Source of the DNA: Marisa cornuarietis
Lineage: Eukaryota; Mollusca; Gastropoda; Architaenioglossa; Ampullariidae
Assembly (NCBI GenBank): GCA_004794655.1
Contig: SMMW01000612.1
Span: 1,389,501 to 1,453,500, forward strand
DNA: 64,000 bases
Direction: 5' to 3'
The position numbers and the translations under genes are program-made. The notes under the pieces were generated by a model. The model ran no database searches, was not told where the DNA came from, and saw only the letters and a program-made list of their open reading frames with translations. Shown one piece after another: positions 1 through 11,044 of the stretch (position 1 is its first letter; every line of letters starts with the position of its first letter).

Positions 1-180
1 GACCTGAACTTGACGACCATGTTTCGACAAAATGTTTTGCCAAGTTGCACGGCCAAACTAGACTAGTTTACATCAGTTGGCTTGTTAAATTAGTAGATGT
101 TTCTCGTGTCATACGAGTGTGGCAACCTAGCTTCGTGAAAAGTCATTGGCTTTATGTTCTCTATAGAATATCCAGAAAAG

Positions 181-450
181 TCTCCTTAAGTGCTTGAGTT
201 CTTGGATTATCCACTCCATTCCATATTGGTTTGAACTGTTAGTCGTTTGGTAAGGTTTTACAGTTCTGTGTTAGTGTCTGCTTACAAATGTACGTTGCCT
301 GCAGAGCATAGGTTGCACATTTGCCTTCCACGGATGGAAATGGAAGTGCGGTGGTCGTGAAGGGTTTACTAAAGATGTTGTCCAAGAAGATGCTGAGCAG
401 CACAGATAATAGGAGAAGGGGGAACCTTTGACGTACGCCTACTGCCATTA
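181..450 (-). pseudogene. Reverse transcriptase relic in a D block (copy at the window edge)
   Basis: A minus-strand frame (239-448) resembles the frames at 2674-2955, 24684-25157 and 56240-56520. Those carry pieces of a non-LTR reverse transcriptase around its palm. No YADD motif survives here, so the call rests on alignment to the other copies. It is the left-most example of the fossil that sits downstream of every receptor unit in the window. The receptor it belonged to would lie off the left edge or has been lost. Confidence 0.5.
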
Positions 451-1329
451 GCTAATCAAGAAACACTGCACTCGTTGCGCGCGCAGGTGACTTGAAAGAC
501 ATTTGATGTTACATTTTCTTATCACATGCAGCAGCCGTTTGTGCCAAACACCGTCAAATTCTCTTTTAGAATAAAGAGCGAATCGCAAACTATTATTCAT
601 TCATTATCGTGTATATAGTTTAATGTTTAGTGTCATTTATTCAACTGTGAATAAAGGATAAACTCTAAAGGATAAATTCTTGTTTTTGAACATTTGTTGC
701 TAATGGTTTCTAAAACCAATTTTGATTTGCGGAAAATTAGTGACCATGGATTTATAAAAAAGGGAAAGAAACAATGAAGAAGAGGATGGATTTAGAGTTT
801 GTGCTCGGTTAAAGCCATCCCTACTTGATTTACAGGTTCTCGTGACTGTTGATGGTGCCTTTTTGTAGTTGTCATTCCCTGGTCTTTGGTCAAGAAGATG
901 TTGGAATCGGCAATGGTATCCCACGATACAGGTTACCAAATGGCTATTTGGCACTGTTCCTTTATCCTACAATGCGTGTTTAATTTTTAATTTTGGATTG
1001 TGTAGTTACATTTCTCTATATCTTTGTGACTTGAATGCTCTTCTAAATATATTTTAATAGTTTATATATAACTGTATCTCACTTTATCAAAAAAGACATG
1101 CTTTTTTATAGTTTTGTATGAGGCAAAGAATATAGTTTATTTCGTATACATTTTTCCCTGATTACCTGCTTTTCATTCAAATAACGACAATGTCATCGTC
1201 TAATTATACATTTTATGGGCGTATAGTTTGCTTTCTTTCTTTTGTTACATTTTGGAACTAATTGCTTGAACTAATAATCGTGACTAATAACAGAAAGCAC
1301 TCCATAATCTTGAGGTATCTCTTCTCAGG
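451..1329. other. AT-rich intergenic stretch
   Basis: There is no convincing coding region. Short frames on both strands lack recognisable domains and have no counterpart in the other units. I see no clear repeat in this stretch. Confidence 0.5.
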
Positions 1330-1432
1330 CAGGTTGTTCTTTCTCTGCATGTGGCATCTGTTTACAGGGCTGGCTGCTTTGCCGGGATGTAGCCTTAGTT
1401 ACTGACTTGGCGTAAAACACCAATATCCCCGC
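1330..1432 (+). repeat. Truncated SINE (3' body only)
   Basis: The sequence from CTTTCTCTGCATGTGGCATC through GCCTTAGTTACTG to AAAACACCAAT matches, on the opposite strand, the body of the SINE at 25531-25695. The tRNA-like head is missing, so this is a 5'-truncated copy. The shared tail near AAAACACCAAT suggests a common family. The family name is not assigned. Confidence 0.65.
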
Positions 1433-1855
1433 TTGCAAAGGCAGCTTAACATGTTTTGAATAGTTATTTTTAGTGGTAGCTACGTTATAAAGTACAAATA
1501 CAAGTTATAAAGGGCTGTTTTTAATTTTCTACTTTGGGGACAACAGCTACCGAAGGAATATTTCCCGTGTTCAGAGGAGGTTATCAAAGCTGAAAATATG
1601 ATGTAGGAGGTTATTATGACAGTTTGATAATTTGATACAAGATCTGGTCCTGATGAAAGCTCTTTCCTTGTACCTGCCCAAGTTCTTTCTTTTATACAGT
1701 AAACTATAACATTTTTATTTGGTTTTTGTTTCTTTTAAAATTGTTCTACCAAACGGTTAATATACCTAATGTTTCTTCTTTTAAGTGACCTTTTAGCAAT
1801 AAACTGAGCGTCAGATTATAGTCCGTAATAAAAATTTAAATTTAAAAACTTTAAA

Positions 1856-1858
<3 letters not shown>
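1433..1858. other. AT-rich spacer
   Basis: No gene or recognisable repeat is visible between the SINE fragment and the GAT/GAG microsatellite. Confidence 0.4.
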
Positions 1859-1887
<29 letters not shown>

Positions 1888-1915
1888 AGGAGGAGGAGGA
1901 GGAGGAGGAGGAGGA
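1859..1915. repeat. (GAT)n(GAG)n microsatellite
   Basis: About ten GAT units pass directly into about eight GAG units. On the minus strand this lies immediately 3' of a LINE 3' end (1917-2180). That is the same position as the AAT tracts that end the two larger LINE copies at 34882 and 37701. It is therefore probably the simple-repeat tail of that LINE copy. Confidence 0.85.
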
Positions 1916-1916
1916 T

Positions 1917-2180
1917 GTCGTTTTATAATGCCACAGTTTCCGCATCGCAGAGATACGCTCAATGCGCAGTGATCCCAACAGCCACCAGACTGCAGGTCAA
2001 ATGATCAAGTTCAAACAAAAAATGCAGGTGATTAAATTAAAAAATCTAGTCCATTTGAAACAAGTGAGCCTTCAGTTTTTTTCTTGAAAGTTGCAAGACT
2101 ATCAGACTCCTTGGTCGAGAGGGGAAGCGAGTTCCACAGAAGCGGGGCTACATTTGAGAAGGGTCTGAAACCCATTGTCT
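1917..2180 (-). mobile_element. 3' end of an L2/CR1-like LINE, 5'-truncated
   Basis: The minus strand encodes a tail of the type LWNSLPL followed by a Lys-rich FKKKLKAHLF-like segment. This is the usual C-terminal end of L2/CR1-like reverse transcriptase ORFs. It is followed by a short 3' UTR with TATAATGCC and ATGCGC motifs and then a trinucleotide tail. The same order is seen in the copies at 34882-36567 and 37701-40270. Only the last few hundred bases are present, as expected from incomplete reverse transcription. Confidence 0.65.
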
Positions 2181-2329
2181 TTTGTTTGCGTTCCCTGTCT
2201 GAACATTTGGTCGTCTTATTTCATTTTATAAAATGCATCGTGCTATAATTAGATTATTCGAAGATAAAAAACATGTAATTAGCATAAATACTTGTTTCTA
2301 AAAATATCACTAGTTGATGAGTGATATAG

Positions 2330-2960
2330 CAGTATAATATGAACGACATAAGTAAGGTAACAAGAGTACTCCATCACAATGTCTTTGGCTTTGCGTTCTT
2401 TGTAACCTTTTTGGAGCAGCTCCGTAGGCACTTGGTGTCAATTTGTGTTATTCTACTCCCTGTATCGGCAAGTAGAACCCGCGTCTCTCATCTGCTCAGT
2501 ATGATAAGAATGAGAAAGGACATGTCTGTAGTTGATAGCTTCTGTCTTTTGAAAACGTGATTTTTGAGTAACATAAGTGTTACACCTAATGGAAATGTGC
2601 TCATCTTAATCTTTGTGAAAGTCATATTCTTTGCAGCTGTCGTTGTCTTTGCTTTTCTCAGTACTGGTCGCTGTTACCAATGTATTTGCATTGTCTCTCG
2701 GTCTGTTGGTAACGTCTTCAGCTCTCTGTTCATGTTAATTAAAACGATTTTGCCTCGTATACATAGGTTGAATAAGGGTGTCCCAACTATTGAAATGGAG
2801 ATTATGGTCGTTGACGGTTTCTTGCATAATATTTTCAAGAACATGCTTAACAAAACAGGAAATGCTAACAGTCGTATGAAAAAAATCGTGTGTATTTTTT
2901 TATTAGTTTTCATCTCATCAGCATTGTGTACAGTGCCTGGATGACTAGAACCCAAACCTA
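2330..2960 (-). pseudogene. D block with reverse transcriptase relic
   Basis: The block begins with a stretch around ACATAAGTAAGGTA that also occurs near 6690 and 24465. It then carries a minus-strand frame (2674-2955) aligned to the reverse transcriptase relics of the other units. Its reading near VGTPLFNL corresponds to the segment before YADD in the copy at 24684. The catalytic motif is degraded. No receptor lies directly upstream, so the unit is incomplete. Confidence 0.55.
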
Positions 2961-5289
2961 TTTTGTGATTAATTTACAAAATAAATAATCGAATTTGCCA
3001 ATATTTTAACTGCTTAAACTACCAAAGGAAACAGTCGCACAGTTGCAATCTTTAATTTCATTTAAATACAAGCAAATGAAACCTATATTTCTTAAAAGTT
3101 ACACCTTCTAAATGTTTAAGAATGCTCTTTAAAACGGTCTATCAAATATGGTTGGCTGCTTAATAGGTTAATAGTTATAAAAATATTCAAAATGTACCGG
3201 TCGTAATAGTAGGAAATAATGAAACAAGACGAAACAATTTTAACATTAATATACACATTTAAAAAAATTATAATTAAAAAGCTAAATATCCAAAGTTTCA
3301 TTTGCAAAATTACAATATGCATGGTTTTACATTTCTTTAATGTTTCGATCACGTTTAATGGAAGTATTATTTTTTTAATTATTATTTATTAGGTCAATTT
3401 AAAGAGTTGATTGGCACACAAATATACAGATTTTTTTCTTTTATAACACTTAATTTGTTTCTTTCATAACTAGCCTTGTGTTTCAACAGACTTGAAGCTG
3501 TATGAATTCAGTGGCATAGAATCATCACAAAGTTATATATTTAATACAAAGCAAACATATGGATAGCTTAGCTGCAATTCTTGCATCTTCAATAAAAAAA
3601 AAAAACAGTCGACCTTCCGTGGTCTAATCGTAAAAATTAATGAATTACTGAGTGTTTTAAGATATAATAAAGCTGCAAAGATGTCTATCATTTTTTTTTC
3701 TTGGTGCGTAACGTTATATATAAAAATATACCCTTCTGTTACTAATGTACTAAAATGAGTAATTCTCCGTATTCCGTTCTTCGTTTTAATTTCCAGTATC
3801 TTATAAAGAACGTACTTGATTTTCTTATGTCGTATTCGCTGACCATAGTTACTTTTGAAAATCTATTTTATACATTTGTTGCTAGAGCAATGGTTAAATA
3901 TACTATTATTTAAAGATGTAGACTACACTGAAATTTAAATGTCAGCTTTTCTACCTCAAGATGGTATCTTATCTACTTGACGTTTGAGTAGTAGTTCTAG
4001 AGTCACAAATGTTATAAAAGTATTAATTACGCATCACTTACTATAAAATAATCTTACTTCTTTTAATGTTTGGCAGTATTTGTTAGTGATTCTGCAAAAT
4101 ACCCAATAAGAAACAACAAAACACAAGATAAATTGCATTTGTGTTTTTAGTATTAGTTGTCAGCTTCGTGTTGTTGCGTCTGAGCATTTGTCCGTTAAAA
4201 GCGGAGTAAATTGGACTGAAATTGTGACAAACATCATTTTGGAGTACATTGATGGGTGGTCAACGTAGCATTCAAAACTAAAATGTTCCTATGCACATGA
4301 AATGCACTAGTATGTTTTTATCATGCAAACGTATACCAGGACTGTATTTTCTTTCCCTGAAAATGTCACTTTCTAACAAACAACAAAAGCAGTAAATCAA
4401 TAAGGCAATGGACAATAAAATAAGCCTACATACCCTCAGATTATTTACATGCAGTGAAATTAAAACAGAGGGTTACAGAATAAAAATCTTGACTCATAAA
4501 TCTTGTTCACACAGTACATTATTCTAAGAATAATATAGTTTTTAACCCAGTTCACCAGTAGACTGGATTTTTTGCTGCTTGTTTTTGTAATAACCAAAAC
4601 AGTTTGTGTTTATACTCTTGTTGCAAGAAGTGGAAATTCCTAAACCTCCGCATACTCAGCCTGTTGCCTGTAATTGCACATTAGATAGGCAGTGTCTATA
4701 TTATTTTAAGTATAATATTAAACGTTTTAACATAGTGCATACATACAATATACAATCCATAATTATGGTAGCTGAAGCCCTTAACACTACAATACTATAT
4801 GGTAGTCTTTAAAGGAAACGACATTGACAGGACATTTAGAAATTTTATTGCTCAGCCCTCACATTTACGGAACTTTGTATAGTGAAGCCTTTTTTTCTAA
4901 ATACAAAAATTCCAATTGATTATATCTCGTTTCTTTTGGATTTATGAGTAAAACATTCAGAGTAGTTAAAGATAGGAAATGTAGTTTGTAATTGTCTGAT
5001 TTGTATTTTTGTGCATTGAAGTGTTACGACCATTATCTCATCCTTGTGATGCAAATAGAAAAGAGCCTGTTGAAAGCTTTAGAAGTCATCGCAGCTGTAG
5101 TTTTGCGCTAAGATGTAGAAATATAGTCAATAAATACTGCTTTGTAAACCTTTATGTAACACCTACTTTTCAAAATGCAAATATTTCATTAGTTGTAATT
5201 GTCGATATCAATAATTATGTTGTCTTTGAGCAAAAACTCGTTTTCTTACTCCGTCTTTGGAACATATTTTTTTTAGTTCTTATTTGTTT
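2961..5289. repeat. S-block spacer of the array
   Basis: The part near 3690-4450 is related to the spacers at about 7.5-8.35, 12.9-13.8, 40.5-41.7 and 56.6-57.07 kb. Shared landmarks are a GACC.T.GTTAC segment (3842), AGTAAATTGG (4205) and AAGCAGTAAATCAATAAGGC (4387). The remainder is AT-rich with no supported gene. Short frames such as 3116-3352 on the minus strand and 5009-5323 on the plus strand show no domain. Confidence 0.55.
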
Positions 5290-5930
5290 TTTTTTTACTT
5301 ACCTTATCCACGAATGTAGGTGAACATTAATAGACACATAGTGTGGTGAAAGAGGTCATGTTATTAAATTTCTCCTGAAGTCTGAAGCAGTGATGTTGGT
5401 AGTAAAGTTGGCGATGTATATTCTTTTAAGGCACTGACAATTAACTGATAAGCTGAGCTCAAATGCCTTCAGTTAAAAAAAAAATCATGAACAATGGACA
5501 AATATCCCTGGGAAAACAAATTTGAAGTACATAATATAGAATGACTTAGAATGGCAGCTCAATAATTCAAATTATGGTCCCTGTTGTGAAGCTTTACCTA
5601 ATTTATAAAAGGCACAAGCTTGTGTGTGTGTGAATGTGTGTGTGTGTGTGTGTGTGTGTGACTGTGTGCGTGGGTGTGGGTCTATGGGGCGTACATGCAT
5701 GCATATGCATGCGTAAGATGTGTGTACTAAAAGGGGAAGGTTGTAAGAAGCAGAGCACTAATTTTTATAGGAATTTTGAATTTGATTCATAGAAATATAG
5801 AATTCTCATTAAAATCTAAAAACAGATTGTTGGAAGATATTAAAATGATTATCAGTGAATGCAGTAGCACACACGCACACCAGTACATGCTAGGAAGAAT
5901 TAATTTGTAATCGTATCAATAAAACCTTAT
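5290..5930 (+). repeat. Orphan receptor promoter block (P block without its receptor)
   Basis: The block starts with ACGAATGTAGGTGAACATTA (5310), the signature that opens the region upstream of the receptors at 22408, 31568, 53578 and 61622. A TG microsatellite (5620-5660) and a segment near 5862 (GCAGTAGCACACAC) follow, as in those promoters. No receptor follows. At about 5.95 kb the sequence passes straight into downstream-block sequence (GTGGTTTGCATTGTGGATAC), which lies about 680 bp after the stop codon in the 9904 unit. The receptor and its TATA region have been deleted. Confidence 0.7.
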
Positions 5931-7220
5931 GTATGTATGTTTGTATTAACTGTGGTTTGCATTGTGGATACTTATTACTTAAAAAACACGATTTTACTGA
6001 TTCTTTAATTAATATTTTAAATTATTTAATAAAAGAGATATTGTTGCAAGTTGCAGAGAAAATGTTTAAGGAAGTAGCAGACTATTGACAATCAGAAAAT
6101 GAACATGTTGGTCATTTCGAGAAAAAGTATTTCTATGCACACAACTTCCTATTATTCGCTAAATAAGTGTAGTTTCTTTACTTTATACGATGCTATATAT
6201 GGAATCTATGTAATTTATATTGTCTTTTGATTCCTATTTTTATAATCTTCTGATATTTTTAAGTGTTTGTAAGGTAATCAAGTACTTTCTAACGTAGTTT
6301 TTTCAATTTGTTCAAATGTGTAAAGTTTTAATTCAGGACTTTAAGCTTAACATATGCTGAGGGAGTAAGTTTAGGAACAGGTTGAAAAACTTTCCTTTTC
6401 TGTTTTATTATATTTTAGATTAATGTTGTATCAAACATGAGATCTGCTGTTTTATTATCCTTAGTAGATGTATTCGCAAGTCATAGGGGCACATTACCCT
6501 TGGCGCGGTATGAGTGTAAATCAGTAAACATGTATAGTAAACCTTGTAATCTTAGTAAGGTGATGAGATTATCTTCCTCGTGTCCAGTGTTCTGATAGCC
6601 TTCTGCATATCCTGCGCCATTTTGATATTTAATTAGCTACGTGGCCGTCCAGCATTAACTTTTGAGAGGAATCGCTACTTTTTCAGTAATGTAGCATTGT
6701 AATACAAAAACATAACTAAAGTAGTGTTGTTTCTCCTTTACAATGCATTGGTTTTCCGTTCTTTGTCTGTGTTTTGAAACAGGTCCGCAGGCACCTAATG
6801 TCGAATGTTTCTATTCTTCTCCCTAAATTGGCAAGCAGATGCTTGCGTCTCACATACGTTCAATAGAAAAGGGTTTACTAAAACCTTTCTATAGTTGGTA
6901 GCTGCTGTGTTTTTAAAAGATTATTCCTAAGTGCTAAAAGTGTTTCACCTCCTCGAGATGTGTTCATTCAATTTTTTTTAAAATTTATATTCCGTTCCTT
7001 TTTCGTAAGTCGTAACTATAACGATGAGGTTGCCGGTGCTGGCTTTCATGTATATATTTGGATTGTCTTTCAATTTGATGGTAAGGTCTTGCAGTTGACT
7101 ACTGATGCTGTAGCAAAGCAAAGATGGCATAAGAGTGTCCCAACCAAAAAAATAAAAGTAATAGTAATGTTGGGTTTCCAAAACAATGCTGTCCAAGAAT
7201 CGCTAGTTGTTGTGTAAAAA
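5931..7220. repeat. D block of the receptor-less unit, with reverse transcriptase relic
   Basis: The order of landmarks matches the block downstream of the 9904 receptor: TTTGCATTGTG (5957), AAATGTTTAAGGAAGTAGC (6061), TGGAATCTATGTAAT (6200), and then a decayed minus-strand reverse transcriptase segment at about 6978-7196. The relic retains only fragments of the LQDLTI-type helix. No functional ORF is present. Confidence 0.6.
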
Positions 7221-8390
7221 ATAGGCCTCTGTGGTGTAGAATTTATGTATTAAATTAACATCCCTTTCTTCAGCAGATAAAGTTGTGTAAAAAAAAGTGT
7301 GCCCAGTTAAGCTGTGTTAGCATCACATTTTGATGTCAGCGGTTTACTTCCTAAGCCTTAATTTTTTTTTAATCAAGATTGCCCTCAAGACAACAAAACA
7401 AGTTTCCCTTTGCTAAGATGCTGTACAACATAAAGGCTCGCATTACTTCCTAGTACACCAACGTCAAAGGAAGCATAAACGTGAAAAGATTTTGTGGTTT
7501 ATTGAACTGCCACAGCAGGGAACAATGTTTAATAAAGCTAACCATTTTAATGAACACAAAAAGCACACAAGCACAGCATAGCAAGCTCCTGGTGCAAATG
7601 ATTTGGCTTGCACGTCTCTGTATTGATATGTGTATATATTACTTTTTTGCTAATGTCTAGTGTAAATTTGCAATTAATAGTCAGATCGATTTAAAACGTT
7701 TATTACCACAAGACAATAAAACAATCTTTTACTAAATAATCCATACCTATATAAATAAAAATATATTTTCACCTTAAATCAACGTCAATCATTTCACATT
7801 CTAGAAGTGAAAAATAATAAATTGTACTAAATATTTAAGCTGCCAAATCATTATTACTAATAATATTGTTGTGGGTCACTTAAGTAGTGTTCTGTTTATT
7901 ATATTCATATAATTTTTATGACAGTAATTTACTTAACTTTTAAATCCTCTTTCTTTCACTAAACAAACAGATTCTTCGCAAAAATATGCTTGGTTATTTA
8001 TTTTTATGAGGTGACCTTGGTTACTTTTGGACATCAAGTTATATACATCTACTGTAAATCTCTAGGTTGTATAATTCTGGTAACTGTCATGATGTGAATA
8101 CTATTATGATTCGGCTCTACAAAATCTTGTAATGACAAAAACTGAGCAAATGAAGATTGTGTAATTATCAGGACTAATAAAACAATTGATTGATACGTTT
8201 ATATGACTTTTGCTTTCAAGATCTTTGCACTACACTACATTTAGTTATCAACCTTTGTGCACTGCTCTTTTTAAAAAAAAATAGAAAAACATGACAACTA
8301 TCTTAGTTACCTATAAAAATCGTATTATAAAAGTAAGTAAAATCAAACAAAAGTTACAAAAACAAGTTTTTACAAATACTTACATGGCTT
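7221..8390. repeat. S-block spacer
   Basis: The sequence is related to the spacers at about 12.6-13.8 and 40.3-41.7 kb. Landmarks include TTGCTAAGATGCTGTACAAC (7411), GAAAAGATTTTGTGGTTTAT and GGTGACCTTGGTTACTTTTG (8011). It is AT-rich and has no supported gene. Confidence 0.55.
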
Positions 8391-8399
8391 AGATTTTCT

Positions 8400-9000
8400 C
8401 AATTTGTGTAGAGGGTCATAACCAGGATTCACCTTTGGCACTGCTACAGAATTATCATTTAGATGAAAAAGAGCAAGAATGTTCAGAAATCAATCACACT
8501 TCATTACCCAAAAAGCAAATGTGGACTGTAAATTAGTTTGTGTCTTCATCTTTTTTTCTGGCTTATAAAAATGAATGGGCTTACAATCTTTCCAAGGGGG
8601 GGGGGTTAGTTTTAATGGACCCTGTAAACCTGGCTTCACAATGAAATCCGGCCTTACACAATTCGTGTTCAAAATCTCCGTGATCTGACGCAAGAATATC
8701 ATCAGGATCATTGTTTCCGACGCGATTTTTTGTCTCTGATCAACGATCAACTTCGATTTCAACATCGTGCTCCCTAGCCTCATCGCGTGCTTCGACCATG
8801 TGCTGATCTTCAAACTGATTTCAATTGATTTATCTTCACATCCTTCTAAACATTCTATGTCTGAACATAGTCTTCGTCATCGTTTTCATCTTCCACTTCC
8901 AGCTCCATTTCTTGTCCGAGTCGCCAAAGAACAAGTCGCACACGTCTCAAGCTGTGTATTGTCTCGCCATTTTTTCAGTTGAAAATAAAGTGTAGGTTGG
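8400..9000 (-). pseudogene. Decayed coding relic with an acidic segment, unidentified
   Basis: On the minus strand, pieces of reading frame include a start-like MARQYT, an acidic MELEVEDENDDEDY-like segment and DPDDILASDHGDFEHELC. They are spread over different frames and interrupted by stops and a 10-G run (8595-8605). An acidic N-terminus like this occurs in some DNA transposases, for example piggyBac types, but no catalytic domain is present. I therefore do not assign a family. It has no counterpart in the other units, so it is probably an insertion between the S and P blocks. Confidence 0.3.
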
Positions 9001-9129
9001 GTAAATGCAGAAACGGACTTCCTTTGACATGCAAAGGATATATTTGTGTTCAGAAATGCCTGAACTAGTTTCATCGCCCATTTTACTAAATCAAGTGCTG
9101 TCTGCACCTAACAAAACACAACAATGCGA

Positions 9130-9398
9130 AATAAGGAGGTGTGCGGCGCAAAGCCTAGTGGAAGGCGAGGAGGTGCATTTTATCAGAGGGAACTAAAGTA
9201 GAACCGATAAGCAGAGCTTTGATGGGCTTCCGTTAAAAAATCAGAGAAAAATATAATAATGAAAATAAATTACAACTACGCGTATCTATTTTATAAAACA
9301 TTAACTTAAAAAAAACTGCTACCATAAAAATTCGATAATTCAGATCATGGTTTCTGTTGTTAGGTTTCATTTAAATAGATAAAGTAGGAACGAGCGCG

Positions 9399-9429
<31 letters not shown>

Positions 9430-9790
9430 TTTGTGTGCACGCAGGCGTATACATATGCATGGTTGTAGTATTTTTATGTGAAAGAAAAGAGCACGATTGT
9501 GAAAGCAGAGCATCAATTTTACAGAATTTATAAAATATGATTTACAAAAAACTAAACTCTAATTACGCTCTGAAAATAAGTAGTTGGCAGACATCAAAAA
9601 CAATGTGTGGGCACTAGCACACGCAAGCACCAGCATACCTATACACGCAATCAAAGACTTATTAAAAAATTACTTTGTATTATTATAACTAAAACCTAAT
9701 TATTTTCATAAAATGACAAAAAAATGCAAACAAATTTGGATTAGGTTTTGCGCGTAAGGGCACGCGTACACTTGTTTATGCAAACAAAAA
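9130..9790 (+). promoter_or_regulatory. P block upstream of the receptor at 9904
   Basis: This is a truncated form of the shared promoter block. It starts within the segment containing GGTGCATTTTATCAGAGGGA (9172) and continues to a TG microsatellite at 9403-9429 and the TATA-like box at 9791. The same order is found ahead of the receptors at 22408, 31568, 53578 and 61622. Shared ancestry is visible. Function as a promoter is inferred. Confidence 0.55.
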
Positions 9791-9800
9791 CCTATATATA
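9791..9800 (+). promoter_or_regulatory. TATA-like box of receptor 1
   Basis: CCTATATATA lies about 105 bp upstream of the start codon. A related box occurs at 22254, 31435, 53471 and 61450 ahead of the paralogues. The following ACATAAGACAGATTCAGTGT (9823) is also conserved in part. Confidence 0.55.
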
Positions 9801-9903
9801 GGCACCTTCGTAGTTGAGTTTTGACATAAGACAGATTCAGTGTTACATAAAGTATAGTACGAATGCGAGTTATTAGCTGTAAGAGCCACTAAGTGGCATA
9901 ACT

Positions 9904-10965
9904 ATGAAAGATATGAACGGCTCACTCAAAACAGAAAAGAGCTCTCAAGATTTGTATAATGTCAATCCTACATCGGGGCCGAAAGAAATTTTGTTCATGA
10001 CTGATGCTGCATTTTATCAATTACGCATCATCACCAATGGCTTCATACCTCTTTTGTTAAGCAGCTTAGGAGTTTCTACTAATGTAATAAACTTCCTCAT
10101 TTTTCGTCATCAGGGTGTAAAAGATAGAATGAACCTTTGTCTTGTTCTTCTGGCGCTGGTAGATGTCTTGTACTCAACGACAACATTCATCAACAGCCTA
10201 ATGACTCTGTTACTTCTCCTGGGTGTATCGGGTTTTTATGAAGAAAAACTGCTGAAAAATATTATTCTAAACATCACAGGCTGTATGTACGCTTTCAGAG
10301 CGACATCGGGTGTGTACACCATGGTGATAGCGGTAGAGCGGTGTGTGTGTGTTGTGTTTCCACTTCGTGTGACTTCACTTCTAACAACTCGCACAATGGG
10401 GATCCTGCTGACATCTCTTGCCATCATCATTCAGCTGGGCTTCGTCACCGTTCCCGTTAAATACACACTGATAGAGACTACAGTTGTGGATAATATGCGT
10501 TGGACTCTAAGTACATCCACGTTGTATTTGAAAAACAGATTATTAATAGATGTAATCCTTAACAATATAATGAGTATATCTTTACCGATTTCAACTTTCG
10601 TGATCGTTTCCATAGTGACGGTAGTCACCGTTTTTAAGCTCAGGTCCGCCATTATCTGGCGAGAAAAGAACAGTTACTCAAATGTAGTGAGTCATCAACA
10701 AACGATGTTGACGCGAATGCTGGTGTTAGTGTCCTGTACCTACATCATCTCAATGATTCCATTTATACTTGTGGTGGTTCTGACTCTGGCAGTGCCTGAT
10801 TTTTCCACCAGTTCAAGGTACACAAATATTTTTATAGTTTGTCATACGGTTGCAAATTTGTTTCCTCTCCTAAACACGTCTGTAAACATTTTTATTTATT
10901 TCGCCCAATCTACTCGCTTTAAAAAAGATATGAAATCCCTTTTTTCTTTTAATTATTATAACTAG
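9904..10965 (+). CDS. Class A GPCR, gastropod chemosensory-type, receptor 1
   Basis: This is a single-exon seven-transmembrane receptor of 353 residues. It belongs to the rhodopsin superfamily and resembles the receptors expanded in gastropods and proposed to be chemosensory. The ligand is unknown. Membrane segments lie near residues 45-67, 76-98, 126-150, 163-185, 213-245, 270-296 and 305-333. D87 (LALVD) marks TM2. E145-R146-C147 replaces DRY after TM3. P228 lies in TM5 and P286 in TM6. N328-I-F-I-Y332 replaces NPxxY. An NGS sequon occupies residues 5-7, and there is no cleavable signal peptide. C127 opens TM3, but the second extracellular loop has no Cys. Met4 (9913) aligns with the start of the paralogues and could be the real start. 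The short tail is basic. Confidence 0.94.
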   Translation: MKDMNGSLKTEKSSQDLYNVNPTSGPKEILFMTDAAFYQLRIITNGFIPLLLSSLGVSTNVINFLIFRHQGVKDRMNLCLVLLALVDVLYSTTTFINSLMTLLLLLGVSGFYEEKLLKNIILNITGCMYAFRATSGVYTMVIAVERCVCVVFPLRVTSLLTTRTMGILLTSLAIIIQLGFVTVPVKYTLIETTVVDNMRWTLSTSTLYLKNRLLIDVILNNIMSISLPISTFVIVSIVTVVTVFKLRSAIIWREKNSYSNVVSHQQTMLTRMLVLVSCTYIISMIPFILVVVLTLAVPDFSTSSRYTNIFIVCHTVANLFPLLNTSVNIFIYFAQSTRFKKDMKSLFSFNYYN

Positions 10966-11038
10966 TTGATTAATCTAAAAATATATCTTCAGTCTTTTCT
11001 GTTCTATGTATTCTCATTACGACCATTATCATTCTATA

Positions 11039-11044
11039 ATAAAA
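11039..11044 (+). promoter_or_regulatory. Possible polyadenylation signal of receptor 1
   Basis: AATAAA lies 74 bp after the stop codon of receptor 1. The spacing suits a short 3' UTR. In AT-rich DNA such hexamers are common, so this is tentative. Confidence 0.35.

Noticed and set aside
2564..2944. Plus-strand frame of 126 codons
   Set aside because: It lies opposite the minus-strand reverse transcriptase relic and has no counterpart preserved in the other D blocks.
9886..9898. Small hairpin GCCACTAAGTGGC just before the receptor 1 start
   Set aside because: The stem is only five pairs and is not kept in receptors 4, 5 or 7, so a regulatory role is not supported.
10236..10652. Antisense frames opposite receptor 1, with close copies opposite receptors 2, 3, 4, 5, 6 and 7
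   Set aside because: They are similar to each other only because the sense strand is conserved. They are shadows of the receptor genes.
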